Assembly (NCBI GenBank): GCA_965249525.1
Contig: OZ252237.1
Span: 1,612,001 to 1,676,000, forward strand
Length of the DNA stretch: 64,000 nt
Source: G965240465 sp965249525
GTDB taxonomy: Bacteria; SAR324; JACQKK01
Direction: 5' to 3'
In this document: positions 54,801 to 63,202 of the stretch, piece after piece
Position numbering within the stretch: position 1 is the first letter of the stretch
Layout of the letters: each line of letters opens with the position of its first letter
The notes under the pieces: generated by a model
The model's database searches: none
What the model was told of the DNA's origin: nothing
Seen by the model: the letters and a program-made list of their open reading frames with translations, nothing else
Translations under genes and position numbers: made by a program

Positions 54801-54872
54801 CCACGGATACGCATTCGTCAAATCCTCCGGAATCCCTCCCATTCTCCTTCTTCTCCTATTTTAACTGGCTAA
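51828..54872 (+). CDS. Acidic repeat protein with C-terminal FliN/SpoA-like domain
   Basis: 1014 residues. The first 80 are Pro/Leu/Glu-rich; residues about 90-830 are a Glu, Thr, Ala and Pro-rich disordered region made of imperfect repeats. EEIVEEITET occurs twice, 303 bases apart (52398 and 52701), and a longer block including ETPTTSKTEDI recurs 312 bases apart (53241 and 53553), a period near 101-104 residues. Residues about 840-930 are basic and mixed (LWRNFWRRKK). The last 80 residues (LEIRLPAICEIGQARISF, KDLLHLHEGMVIPL, RIRIRQIL) match the SpoA/FliN fold of flagellar switch and type III C-ring proteins. No signal peptide. Likely cytoplasmic; may tether or modify a C-ring. Confidence 0.62.
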   Translation: MKRKQTKPPIPPTDDLLKDFEALQTNLPLSESLPEELPDVLEESSADQTAPQSFSPSTTPKTKVAQKIPDLPEHPFWQQMNPLKAASQKEPHTPDIAEDTTSQQTAATAETISKDPTELTDSDPPPTTSKLEETFHPAASDISPYESNQYLEMLVTKLEADEDDISTKVQAKSFPTGIVTAEAPDAQEPAEEIVEEITETVVNEAETVIDETKDIAPTIPSVTEDIPPETIITSEAEEASVAKETRPEDTVTAEAATTDTQATPARQQNTTTADEEPPVTAVEASSAQEPEEEIVEEITETAVNEVETAIEEIKDTAPTTPSVTEDITPEATITSEIDTTTEKTTSLAEEEQAAEAEASLTKEPSKDILAVLSDEESYAKDPDAFWEGPAPKDPEMSAEEDISETPTPHQQDAIDDKEPPLSVVEASDPETEKTTVEDITGTAVSKADSTTDETVTSMVADMLAEEDISAAETPTTSKTEDIPPEAATTSEAKEAIAIEETSITDPARADTPATPKDNQQEKITHEEFPLTKDEVFNIQSEGIDETSVSKPDTATEDTVVNLAADMLAEENLSVAETPTTSKTEDITPEDITPEAITTSEAKEAIAIEETSITDPARADTPATPIPYQQDAIVDEEIPLSVAEAPDPQVEKTTAEENTETAVSGIEAATEHTVATLLTEEEQAVGAEASIAKDSSEDMFAVLPDDDDSLTIGSDFCGERPIPKEQEITAVDMLAEEDISETEDIAPKVTITSEADEAAVIEKTHPKDTVTTRPATAETPVAPTLSQQDKITYEEFLSSEGAPVPATEKSSLWRNFWRRKKSSPSDSLADDESPFTLKNDAVHQTVPADTGSPPDTVSATPFGQTPQVTQTDQINSIDQIDDQENGWEPPTEPLIADIPQQPIKTATGQGNDRGTNQHPPLKSFPQTNPLLEIRLPAICEIGQARISFKDLLHLHEGMVIPLHQTPHGLMQLSTGDKTIALAEATQQTANDRPRIRIRQILRNPSHSPSSPILTG

Positions 54873-54940
54873 ATTCCTGCTAGAAAACAAGGTGCTGATT
54901 TTCCGCATATGCTCTTAAAAAATTTAACCGCAAGGCAAGT

Positions 54941-55684
54941 TTAAAAGTGAAACTGTTCGCCTAAGTAAATACGGCGAACGGTTTCGTTTTCCATCAGTTC
55001 GATTGGTCTGCCTTGGGCAAGCATTTTCCCATGGTTGATAATATAAGCCCAATCGGTGATGCTGAGAGTCTCACGTACGTTGTGATCTGTAATAAGTACG
55101 CCGATGCCTTGGGTGCAAATTTTTCCAATGATTTCTTGGATCTCAATGACAGCAATGGGATCTACACCAGCGAATGGTTCGTCCAGCAAGATATAGTCTG
55201 GTTGAAGTACCAATAGACGAGCAACCTCTACACGGCGGCTTTCTCCACCGGACAGCTGAAATCCAAAAGAGTTTCTGATGGCCTCCAAACGCATGTTGCT
55301 AATAGCTTGTTCCACACGCTCACCTTGAATTTCTTTGGAGAGGCCACTATATTCGAGTACGGCACGCAAATTTTCTGCTACAGTCATACGGCGAAACACA
55401 GAACGTTCTTGCGGTAGATATCCCAATCCCATAAGAACGCGTTTATACATGGGCAGGCTTGTGATGGTTTGCCCATCCAGATAAATATTTCCTGAATCGC
55501 AAGTTACCAACCCTGCAATTATGTAGAAGGTGGTGGTTTTGCCTGCACCATTGGGACCTAACAGCCCTACCACTTGACCACGCTTTACGCTCAAGGAGAT
55601 ATCTTCTACCACTTTGCGCCGCCGGTAACTTTTCATCAGTCTTTCAGCTCGCAGTTCGTGGGTTGCATTGGCAGCAGTGTTCAA
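54941..55684 (-). CDS. lptB: Lipopolysaccharide export ATP-binding protein LptB
   Basis: 247 residues, an ABC ATPase that powers lipopolysaccharide extraction from the inner membrane with LptFG and LptC. Walker A LLGPNGAGKTTTFY is near residue 40, signature LSGGESRRVEVAR near 148, Walker B YILLDEPFAGVDP near 167 and the H-loop ITDHNVRETL near 200. GYLPQERSVFRRMTVAENL is typical of the LptB/YhbG branch. The lptA-like gene lies 47 bases upstream on the same strand, the common lptA-lptB order. Confidence 0.95.
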   Translation of the reverse strand: MNTAANATHELRAERLMKSYRRRKVVEDISLSVKRGQVVGLLGPNGAGKTTTFYIIAGLVTCDSGNIYLDGQTITSLPMYKRVLMGLGYLPQERSVFRRMTVAENLRAVLEYSGLSKEIQGERVEQAISNMRLEAIRNSFGFQLSGGESRRVEVARLLVLQPDYILLDEPFAGVDPIAVIEIQEIIGKICTQGIGVLITDHNVRETLSITDWAYIINHGKMLAQGRPIELMENETVRRIYLGEQFHF

Positions 55685-55731
55685 GAATCTTCCTTTCCTG
55701 TTGTGTAGTTAGCTACATTTCATGATTTCAT

Positions 55732-56610
55732 TTACGGCTGTCTGGCAGCATTTTCTATTAGATCTATATACTGTAGAGCTTCTTGAGCAGTTAGCAAATT
55801 TCTAGCAGCAGTTACAAAAGTTTGTTGCTCTGGATAGAATTTTCCTGCTAGCGGGGCCAGTTTAGCAGCTACCCGTGGGGGTAAAACGTTTTGTGCCAAA
55901 TTACGTAGCGTGTCACCTTGAAGGCCATAATTTCGGGTAAACCGGGTAGCATCCAGATTCAGTCTCGCCAAACGACTGGGCTGGCGAACTTCTACTCCAC
56001 CGTCTTGGCTAAGCTTTACTTCTAGCCGCTCGCCGTTCAGTAAAGTATTACCTCCATTTTCTACGCGGGCATTTCCTTGCAATACCAACAGTTGCAAATC
56101 CCCGCTTGTGTGTAATTCCTGTGCGTAAAGGGTGCGGGCGGTCTGATCAAGCCGCACCTCACCACCAGCATGAAATTCCTTTAATTGCCCATTATCCCCT
56201 AATTGCAAACTCACCCATTCTGCTTGCAAACGCATTAACGGTTGTTCCCCCTGCAGCTGGACTTGCTGATTAAATCGTAACCTTACTCCCTTACCCTTGC
56301 CCACACTTCGCAACTCTAGTTGTCTAGCTTGCGCTTTTAGTCGTGCTTTGTGCAGTATTCCTCGCACATCTCCTTGAAACAACACCCCTCCTTGCCCCCA
56401 ATCCAAACTGCTGGCTGTACTTGCAGATATACATACTTGTCCTCCCGAAGGACAATCTTGCGACCATGCCTCCTCAACTCCTCCCAATGCTAGATAACCC
56501 CAAATCACCCCCAACAACACAGCCCGCCTTTTCCAGCTTGCTGCATCCCAACAAATTGGCCGCCAGTCAATCTTGTGCCGGTCCGCAGTCTCTTTCTGCA
56601 GATCATGCAC
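55732..56610 (-). CDS. lptA: LptA/OstA-like periplasmic protein with a C-terminal extension
   Basis: 293 residues if GTG at 56610 is used; the open frame runs to 56706 but would overlap pyrG by 104 bases. An overlap of a few bases with pyrG's stop (56603) makes a nearby start likely. A hydrophobic segment (RRAVLLGVIWGYLALGG) then AWSQDC looks like a signal peptide, perhaps of a lipoprotein. Next is one OstA-type beta-jelly-roll region (LFQGDVRGILHKARLKAQARQLEL, then FHAGGEVRLDQ and VLQGNARVENGGNTLLNG), the LptA pattern of repeated V-x-G-N-V/A. About 75 extra C-terminal residues (LPPRVAAKLAPLAGKFYPEQ) are not usual for LptA. lptB follows. Confidence 0.72.
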   Translation of the reverse strand: MHDLQKETADRHKIDWRPICWDAASWKRRAVLLGVIWGYLALGGVEEAWSQDCPSGGQVCISASTASSLDWGQGGVLFQGDVRGILHKARLKAQARQLELRSVGKGKGVRLRFNQQVQLQGEQPLMRLQAEWVSLQLGDNGQLKEFHAGGEVRLDQTARTLYAQELHTSGDLQLLVLQGNARVENGGNTLLNGERLEVKLSQDGGVEVRQPSRLARLNLDATRFTRNYGLQGDTLRNLAQNVLPPRVAAKLAPLAGKFYPEQQTFVTAARNLLTAQEALQYIDLIENAARQP

Positions 56611-58243
56611 TTTCACGGCACACTCCAGAAAGAGATTGGTTGTCTGTTGCAGAAGCATGCTGCCAAGCAGCACGGATAAAGTCACGAAACAACGGGTGAG
56701 GATCAAATGGCTTGGATTTGAATTCAGGGTGAAATTGGCAAGCGATAAACCATGGATGGTCCACCAATTCCACTGCTTCCACCAAATCCTTTTGCGAACA
56801 TATAGCGGTTATAGACAAACCTGCTTTTTTTAAATGCTGTACAAATGCTTGATTGATTTCATAGCGATGCCGATGGCGCTCAGAAATCTCTATAACCCCA
56901 TAAATTTTAGCTATCTTAGACTGCGAATCAAGTTTGGCAGGATAAGCCCCCAAACGCATGGTGCCCCCTTTGCGAGCGTCTTTATGAGGCAACATGTGCA
57001 CTACACCAAATGCGCTAGCAGGTTCAAACTCAGTAGAATTGGCTGATGGCATGCCTGCCACATTGCGCGCAAATTCTATCACTGCTAACTGCATACCCAA
57101 ACAAATACCAAAAAACGGCTTTTTTTGTTCTCTGGCATAACGAATCGCAGCCAACTTGCCCTCCACACCACGTTTACCAAATCCCCCAGGTGCTATGATT
57201 GCATCCACCCCCAACAACAAAGCTTCTCCTCCTTTTTTTTCCATTTCATCCGCATCTATATAGACCAACTCTACCTCCAAATGATGCGCCAACCCTCCAT
57301 GCAACAGGGCTTCATTCACGCTCTCATAAGCTTCGTGCGAGTTCATATACTTGCCTACCAATCCTATCCGTACCCGCCCTTTTGGCTTGGCATAACGCTC
57401 TTCTATTTCCCGCCACGGTGTCAAATCTGGTTGTCCGGTCCATATTTTTAATAGTTCAATAATCCGCTCATCCAACCCCTCTTCATGGAACCGCAATGGC
57501 GCCTGGTACACCAATGGAAAATCAACATCCGGAAGCACACACGCTTCTTGTACATTGGTAAAAAGCGCTATCTTCCGTCGCAATTCCCGCGGCAACTCCT
57601 CAGAACAACGACATATCAACATGTCCGGCTGAATACCTATCTCACGCAGTTTATTTACACTGTGTTGGGCAGGCTTGGTCTTTAATTCACCGCTTTTGCC
57701 TACCTGCGGAACCAATACCACATGTACATACAATGTGTCCTCCTGTTTATACTCAAAACGAAATTGTCTAATCGCTTCCAAAAATGGCAATGATTCAATA
57801 TCCCCCACTGTTCCTCCAATCTCTACTAAAGCAATATCCACCCCTTCAGCTGCTTCTAATAACTTAGAGCGAATAGCATCAGTGATATGCGGAATAACTT
57901 GTACTGTTTCTCCCAAAAAATCCCCCCGACGCTCCCGTTCCATTACATGATGATAAACCTGTCCAGTGGTAAAATTATTACGCCTAGACAATACCACACG
58001 AGTAAAACGCTCATAATGACCGAAATCCAAATCGGTTTCTGCACCGTCATCGGTCACAAATACCTCACCATGTTGTGCGGGATTCATGGTACCAGAATCT
58101 ACATTGATGTAAGGATCCAATTTGGTGATGCTGATGCTTAAACCCCTTGCTTCCAACAATGCCCCAATAGAGGCCGTCACAATTCCCTTGCCCAATCCAG
58201 ACACCACTCCTCCAGTGATAAAAATAAATTTTGTACTGTGCAT
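56603..58243 (-). CDS. pyrG: CTP synthase
   Basis: 546 residues from ATG 58243, with GGGAG seven bases upstream; the frame opens seven codons earlier. It makes CTP from UTP, ATP and glutamine. The synthase domain has FITGGVVSGLGKGI at the start, DPYINVDSGTMNP near 45, HGEVFVTDDGAETDLDFGHYER (trimmed: TDDGAETDLDFGHYE) and EIGGTVGDIES near 142. The glutaminase domain has FGICLGMQLAVIE with the nucleophile Cys near 384 and a late QFHPEFKSKP with the catalytic His. Normal in every block. A short 3' overlap with the lptA-like gene suggests one transcript. Confidence 0.97.
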   Translation of the reverse strand: MHSTKFIFITGGVVSGLGKGIVTASIGALLEARGLSISITKLDPYINVDSGTMNPAQHGEVFVTDDGAETDLDFGHYERFTRVVLSRRNNFTTGQVYHHVMERERRGDFLGETVQVIPHITDAIRSKLLEAAEGVDIALVEIGGTVGDIESLPFLEAIRQFRFEYKQEDTLYVHVVLVPQVGKSGELKTKPAQHSVNKLREIGIQPDMLICRCSEELPRELRRKIALFTNVQEACVLPDVDFPLVYQAPLRFHEEGLDERIIELLKIWTGQPDLTPWREIEERYAKPKGRVRIGLVGKYMNSHEAYESVNEALLHGGLAHHLEVELVYIDADEMEKKGGEALLLGVDAIIAPGGFGKRGVEGKLAAIRYAREQKKPFFGICLGMQLAVIEFARNVAGMPSANSTEFEPASAFGVVHMLPHKDARKGGTMRLGAYPAKLDSQSKIAKIYGVIEISERHRHRYEINQAFVQHLKKAGLSITAICSQKDLVEAVELVDHPWFIACQFHPEFKSKPFDPHPLFRDFIRAAWQHASATDNQSLSGVCRESA

Positions 58244-58624
58244 CAACAACTCCCATAAGGCCATCCAGGCTTGAGCGGTGCCCCTACTTCCTCTCCAGCT
58301 TGTTGTTGTATATTGCCTATCTATGTTCTCGCTAAGTCAACAAATCATCCCCAACAAGTCTAAAAACTGCAGCAACGATATAGGGAGGCAAATAGTCAAC
58401 AACAGCTGCTGAAAATATTCGTTTCATCTCTCTTTGCTGTGATAACTTCAGTATCATCCCGTTGTTCTTTCTAGTTGTCAATGCCACGGAATGGAGTCAA
58501 TCAGTTGTATAGAGCAATTTTTTGATGAATGAGAAACGATATGATACAGTGCGTAAGAGTAAGGTATGTAATCAGTACAGTTTCTAAACAGTTTTATAAA
58601 AGGTTTTACGAAAGGAAAATCCCC
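58244..58624. other. Divergent gap between pyrG and the FecR-domain gene
   Basis: About 380 bases. The frame upstream of 58625 (from 58529) is open but has no ribosome site or family match. I see no clear promoter hexamers, no hairpin with T-run and no RNA gene. GAAAGGAAAA right before 58625 supports that start. Confidence 0.45.
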
Positions 58625-59416
58625 ATGAATACACAATCCAAAAAAACTGAATATGCCAGTAGGCGACATGTGCTGTCTCTGGGATGGAAAGCGTTGAGTT
58701 TGAGTCTTGGTGCCACAGCGATCTTATGGGTAGAACGCACTTTGGCTCAAACCACAGAATGGAAGGCTCTGTTGAGGCGCAAGCCACGCGGAGGCAAGGG
58801 AGAAGTACTCTCTGTGGATGGTCGCTTTGTCGCCAACGGGAAAAATCTACGCAAAGGAAGTGTGATAAAAAGCGGGGCGCAAATCACCTCTTCCCAAAAA
58901 GGGGAATTGCTCTTGCGTTTGTCTGATAACAGCACCATGCAGTTGAAAGGCCCTGTAGATTTCAGCTTTCACATTGATGGCAAAAACAAAGGCGTCCTAT
59001 CCTTGGTGCGTGGTGCTGCACTGGTAGTGGTCCCCAGTCGCAAGCAATATCTGGTAGAAGGTCCTACTGCTACCTTAGGCATTAAAGGGACAGTATTTTA
59101 TCGAGAAGTGTTTGATGGCCAACCTAAGAAAATGAATCGCGATATCAACAACAACCCGGTGGATGTTCCTGCCAACGCCAAAGATTATTTCTGCCTATGT
59201 AATGGAGAAGCTGATTATCTCAATGCCAAAAGTGCGACAGGTACAGTGACCGAAAATGCTAACCGTAAGCCTCACCACTCACGTTTTCTCAAATCTGAGA
59301 AAAAGGCTGGTATCATCCAGGCCAAACAGATCATTAATCATGATGACCGTGATATCAAGCGTCTAATTGAACTGCAAAAAGAACCCAAACATCGTAGTGA
59401 CTGGCTGAAAATTTAA
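58625..59416 (+). CDS. Tat-exported FecR-domain protein
   Basis: 263 residues from ATG 58625 with an AAGGAAAA ribosome site. The start carries a twin-arginine signal: SRRHVLS at residues 12-18, then a hydrophobic run (ALSLSLGATAILWV) and an A-Q cleavage-like site (TLAQTT) near 41. FecR-domain features follow: GEVLSVDGRFVANGKNLRKG, SGAQITSSQKGELLLRLSD and VEGPTATLGIKGTVFYREV, the family beta-sandwich. After it come YFCLCNGEADY and HHSRF, as in a FecR subfamily that ends with Cys and His residues that may bind metal. Function unknown; FecR-type domains sense or anchor in the periplasm. TatB is encoded at 30.0 kb. Confidence 0.78.
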   Translation: MNTQSKKTEYASRRHVLSLGWKALSLSLGATAILWVERTLAQTTEWKALLRRKPRGGKGEVLSVDGRFVANGKNLRKGSVIKSGAQITSSQKGELLLRLSDNSTMQLKGPVDFSFHIDGKNKGVLSLVRGAALVVVPSRKQYLVEGPTATLGIKGTVFYREVFDGQPKKMNRDINNNPVDVPANAKDYFCLCNGEADYLNAKSATGTVTENANRKPHHSRFLKSEKKAGIIQAKQIINHDDRDIKRLIELQKEPKHRSDWLKI

Positions 59417-59607
59417 CCCTTAGTTGCTAAGTTCTCCAAAATTTTGCACCGGTTGTGATGGTTACACTGGCCATACCACTTCGGCGCAACCTTTCTCATA
59501 GGCAAGAGCATGGGCTTATACCAAAGCCCTAAAATATAAGATATTTGCCCAAGCCGATTGAATTACGCTGACTGATGGCTATCTTAGCTACTGCGGAATG
59601 TTCACTG

Positions 59608-60249
59608 ATGTTTACCGGTATTGTTGAAGAAATTGGAGTGGTGGAAGCCTTAAAAACAGACGATAACGGTGGGTGTTTGCAGCTACATTGTCAGCATGCA
59701 GGGGATGGAATGAAATCTGGTGATAGTCTGGCAGTCCAAGGGATTTGCCTTACTATTACCCAACTATACCCAAGTGCTGTTGGTGGCAAGCGATTACAAT
59801 TTGATTTGGGTTCAGAAACTGTACGACGTACCAATTTATCTGAACTCAGAACAGGTGAAGGAGTACATTTGGAACGACCGCTTTCTTTGCAAAGCCGCTT
59901 GCATGGCCACTTGGTGCAAGGACATGTGGATGGAGTGGGCGTGCTAAAAGAATATCGCAATGAGGGTGGTAGTTTACTGCTCAATGTCATCGCCCCTGCA
60001 TCGCTGTTTGATTACATGATTTCTCAAGGTAGCATCGCCGTGGACGGAGTGAGCCTTACTATTGTTTCCTTGCAAGAAAACCCAAACAACACACCAAATT
60101 TCTCTTTTATGCTCACCCCTCATACCCAACGCATGACCACCCTGGGAAAGCGGTCTTTGGGTAGTAAATTAAACCTAGAAATCGACATGCTGGCCAAATA
60201 TGTTCATCGCTTCCTGTACCACCTTCCGCCAGATACTTTCATCTGTTGA
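59608..60249 (+). CDS. ribE: Riboflavin synthase alpha chain
   Basis: 213 residues from ATG 59608, where the family-typical MFTGIVEEIG begins; the frame opens 11 codons earlier. It converts two 6,7-dimethyl-8-ribityllumazine molecules to riboflavin. Two lumazine-binding repeats are visible: GDSLAVQGICLTIT with RPLSLQSRLHGHLVQGHVDGVG in the first, and GSIAVDGVSLTIVSL in the second, then NLEIDMLAKYVHR. It is not clustered with ribD or ribBA; I looked for an FMN riboswitch in the 190-base leader and did not find one. Confidence 0.95.
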   Translation: MFTGIVEEIGVVEALKTDDNGGCLQLHCQHAGDGMKSGDSLAVQGICLTITQLYPSAVGGKRLQFDLGSETVRRTNLSELRTGEGVHLERPLSLQSRLHGHLVQGHVDGVGVLKEYRNEGGSLLLNVIAPASLFDYMISQGSIAVDGVSLTIVSLQENPNNTPNFSFMLTPHTQRMTTLGKRSLGSKLNLEIDMLAKYVHRFLYHLPPDTFIC

Positions 60250-60402
60250 GCTATCAATATCGGATCAAGATTCGCGCTATCTATAATTTATTCGCCATAT
60301 CTTTTTGACTCGTGCTAGATTTTTGATTTGACTAAATAATATCATTCGCAGCACCTTGCTACAAGCCCAGGTACAACCGTTAACCACCAGAAGCATCTCG
60401 CC

Positions 60403-61467
60403 ATGATTATTCCCAAACCAGACCAACTTACTTCTGAACAAGAAGCTCTGTTAAAAAAGATGGTGGCTGAATTCGGAGTAACTCTTGTCAAAGTCCCCGG
60501 AGAAACACGAGTGACATACATTATGAAAGGCGATGAACGCGATTCCTTAATGATCAAACGTCTAGAAGGCTTAGATTTCATAGAACGTGTCCAAACCGTA
60601 CAGAGTCCTTATCGCTTGATGGACAAAAATTCTCCTTTGGCGGGGCGCACCTTGAGAGTGCGTGACAAACCCTTAGGTAGCGGCCATTTCTTGGTGATTG
60701 CCGGACATTGCACCATTGACCCTGAAAATCCCTCTCTGTTCTACGAAACCGCTCAAGCGATAAAGGAAGCTGGAGCTGATATGTTACGCGGCGGTGTATG
60801 GAAACCACGCACTAGTCCCCATTCTTACCAAGGCAGTCACAGAGCCTTAGATATCCTGCTAGAAGCGCGTGAACGTAGCGGATTGCCGGTAGATACCGAA
60901 GTCATGGATGCCGAACAATTGGATCTGTTGTCCGAGACAGGTGTAGATATGTTGCAAATTGGCACACGCAATGCCCTCAATTACAGCTTGCTCAAACAAG
61001 TGGGACAGAAGCTGCAAAACAGTAAAACCGTTGTTTTACTCAAACGCAGCATGCATATGGGAAAAGTGGACGAGTTGATACTGGCAGCAGAATATTTGGT
61101 CTCCAACGGATGCCCCAATGTAGCCCTCACACCGCGCGGCACTATCCCCACTATGGACGGCTACCGCAACCACCCTGATGAATGTATTACCCCCCTGTTA
61201 AAAGAAAAAACTTGGGCTCCCATTATTGTGGATCCTAGCCATTCGGTGGGACGTGCCAACTACGTGCCTTTCTCTGCCCTTGCTGCCACAGCTTACGGTG
61301 CAGACGGTCTTATCATAGAAACACACATCCAGCCATCCAAAGGCATCGGTGATGACCCCAAACAAGCTGTCACACCAGATGTACTTGCCAGTATCATCCG
61401 CAATGCTCGCCAACTCCACAGAACTCAAACCAAAACTGCTAACAAATTGCTTGCCCGTTCGGCATAA
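60403..61467 (+). CDS. aroF: 3-deoxy-7-phosphoheptulonate synthase (type I beta, with N-terminal regulatory domain)
   Basis: 354 residues. First step of the shikimate pathway, joining PEP and erythrose 4-phosphate. An N-terminal ferredoxin-like regulatory domain (about 1-75) precedes the barrel, as in Thermotoga-type enzymes. Barrel blocks: VIAGHCTIDPEN near 100 (the usual AGPC is AGHC here), LRGGVWKPRTSPHSYQG near 126, DTEVMDAEQ near 163, MLQIGTRNALNYSLLKQ near 182, VVLLKRSMHMGK, and PIIVDPSHSVGR near 274. Metal ligands Cys, His, Glu and Asp are in place. A terminator-like hairpin follows. Confidence 0.92.
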   Translation: MIIPKPDQLTSEQEALLKKMVAEFGVTLVKVPGETRVTYIMKGDERDSLMIKRLEGLDFIERVQTVQSPYRLMDKNSPLAGRTLRVRDKPLGSGHFLVIAGHCTIDPENPSLFYETAQAIKEAGADMLRGGVWKPRTSPHSYQGSHRALDILLEARERSGLPVDTEVMDAEQLDLLSETGVDMLQIGTRNALNYSLLKQVGQKLQNSKTVVLLKRSMHMGKVDELILAAEYLVSNGCPNVALTPRGTIPTMDGYRNHPDECITPLLKEKTWAPIIVDPSHSVGRANYVPFSALAATAYGADGLIIETHIQPSKGIGDDPKQAVTPDVLASIIRNARQLHRTQTKTANKLLARSA

Positions 61468-61535
61468 TTCCAAAACAGGATAGCAAAATACTTTCTTTTG
61501 CTAAACTGACAAAGATTTTTATATTGCCAGTAGGA

Positions 61536-61572
61536 AAGCCTGCAAACCAGCTGTCAGCTGGTTTGCAGGCTT
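61536..61572. terminator. Strong hairpin between convergent aroF and the symporter gene
   Basis: A perfect 17-pair stem (AAGCCTGCAAACCAGCT at 61536-61552 and its complement at 61556-61572) with a three-base loop GTC lies between two convergent stop codons. Such hairpins can end transcription in both directions. Neither side has a strong T-run, so efficiency is uncertain. Confidence 0.6.
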
Positions 61573-61591
61573 ATATGAAGTCCCAGTTTGA

Positions 61592-62929
61592 TTACTTGGA
61601 GAAGTACTGCTGGGTGAGTTTAAACACCACAGGACTAAGTACCACCAGACCAATCATGTTGGGAAGGGCCATCATGGCATTGAGTGTGTCAGAAATGTTC
61701 CAAACAAAGCTCAAGCTAAGAATAGGTCCGAAAAAGACTGCAATGCTCCACAAAACACGGAAAGGCATTATCGACTTTTCCCCAAACAGGTATTGCACAC
61801 ACCGCTCAGAATAATAGCTCCATCCTAAGATAGTGGTAAAAGCGAATAGCGGTAGTGCAATGGCAACAATCCAGCCACTACTGGCTAGGCCTTGGTTAAA
61901 AGCGAAGATGGTGAGAGAAGCACCACCTGCATTACTATTGATGTAAGCATCGGTGCCAACAATCACCAGACCCGTAATAGAACAAACGATGATGGTATCA
62001 ATAAAGGTACCCAGCATGGCCACCAGGCCTTGCTGCACCGGTCCCTGAGTTTGAGCAGCAGCGTGGGCAATAGGAGCACTACCCAAGCCCGCTTCATTGG
62101 AGAACACACCACGGGCAACGCCAAAACGAATAGCTTGACGAACAGCTGCACCAGCAAAACCACCGGCAGCAGCAACAGGGGTAAAGGCATGTTCAAAAAT
62201 TAGCCCAAAGGCACGGGGAAGTTCAACGGCATTGGCGAGAATGACCGCCAGACCACCAATGACATAAATGGCAGCCATTAAAGGCACCAAGCGCGCAGCG
62301 ACTGCGGAAATCCAACTCAAACCGCCAATCAACACCGCTCCAACAATGGCAGTGAGTACCACCGCAGTGACCAATTTGGGAACTTGAAACTGGGTACTCA
62401 GTACATCAGCCACAGCGTTGGCTTGCACGCCATTACCGATACCAAAGCCAGCAATTGCCCCAAATAACGCAAACAACACAGCCAACCAGGCCCAACTTTT
62501 CCCCATGCCATTTTTGATAAAGTACATGGGACCACCAACATGATGGCCGTTTTTGTCTACTTCACGATATTGCACAGCACAGACAGCTTCTGCATATTTC
62601 GTGGCCATACCCACCAGGGCAGTAATCCACATCCAGAAGACCGCTCCTGGGCCACCTGCAAACACAGCAGTAGCCACACCGCCGATATTACCCGTGCCAA
62701 TGGTTGCGGACAACGATGTCATCAAAGCACGAAAAGGGGTAATCTCCCCTTTACTACCTTGCGGTTGACGTCCAGCCCAAAGCATTTTAACGCCCGTACC
62801 TAAACGCAACAATGGCATAAAACGCAAGCCAAGGGTTAGAAAGAAACCTCCTCCTACGATGATAATCAGCATCGGGGGACCCCAAACGTACCCATTGACT
62901 GTGCTGACAAAATTATTCAATGCTTCCAT
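61592..62929 (-). CDS. Sodium:alanine symporter family protein (AGCS)
   Basis: 445 residues, about ten transmembrane helices. The AGCS signature is present: TSLSATIGTGNIGGVATA near residue 72 (the Na+/alanine loop), GPGAVFWMWITALVGMATKYAE and GVFSNEAGLGSAPIAHAAAQT near 270. It probably takes up alanine or glycine with sodium across the inner membrane; other cations and amino acids are possible. It is convergent with aroF over the hairpin described. A 270-base upstream gap precedes the DUF547 gene on the same strand, and holds no recognised feature. Confidence 0.9.
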   Translation of the reverse strand: MEALNNFVSTVNGYVWGPPMLIIIVGGGFFLTLGLRFMPLLRLGTGVKMLWAGRQPQGSKGEITPFRALMTSLSATIGTGNIGGVATAVFAGGPGAVFWMWITALVGMATKYAEAVCAVQYREVDKNGHHVGGPMYFIKNGMGKSWAWLAVLFALFGAIAGFGIGNGVQANAVADVLSTQFQVPKLVTAVVLTAIVGAVLIGGLSWISAVAARLVPLMAAIYVIGGLAVILANAVELPRAFGLIFEHAFTPVAAAGGFAGAAVRQAIRFGVARGVFSNEAGLGSAPIAHAAAQTQGPVQQGLVAMLGTFIDTIIVCSITGLVIVGTDAYINSNAGGASLTIFAFNQGLASSGWIVAIALPLFAFTTILGWSYYSERCVQYLFGEKSIMPFRVLWSIAVFFGPILSLSFVWNISDTLNAMMALPNMIGLVVLSPVVFKLTQQYFSK

Positions 62930-63202
62930 AAAATTCTCCCGTTGTTTTTTGATTCAAGCACTCCGCTGGCTTTGAATAATTTGGCCAATTTCTAAAAAGT
63001 ACGGCTATCTATTCAAACCAATGTGCAAAAGTGCGTCCCTCCGTAAAAAGGATTGTTTGTAGATTCTCTACCTGCTATGTTTCCTGCAGATTCTAGCAGT
63101 TTGTAGTATCATTATTGGGTTGAATATCCAATAAGCACAAAAAAACATGGCTGAGGTAAGATCCTCAAAACAACCACTGCTACTTGTTTCGCATAGAATT
63201 AT

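Noticed and set aside
59417..59607. FMN riboswitch upstream of riboflavin synthase
   Set aside because: The conserved FMN aptamer core was not seen in this leader.
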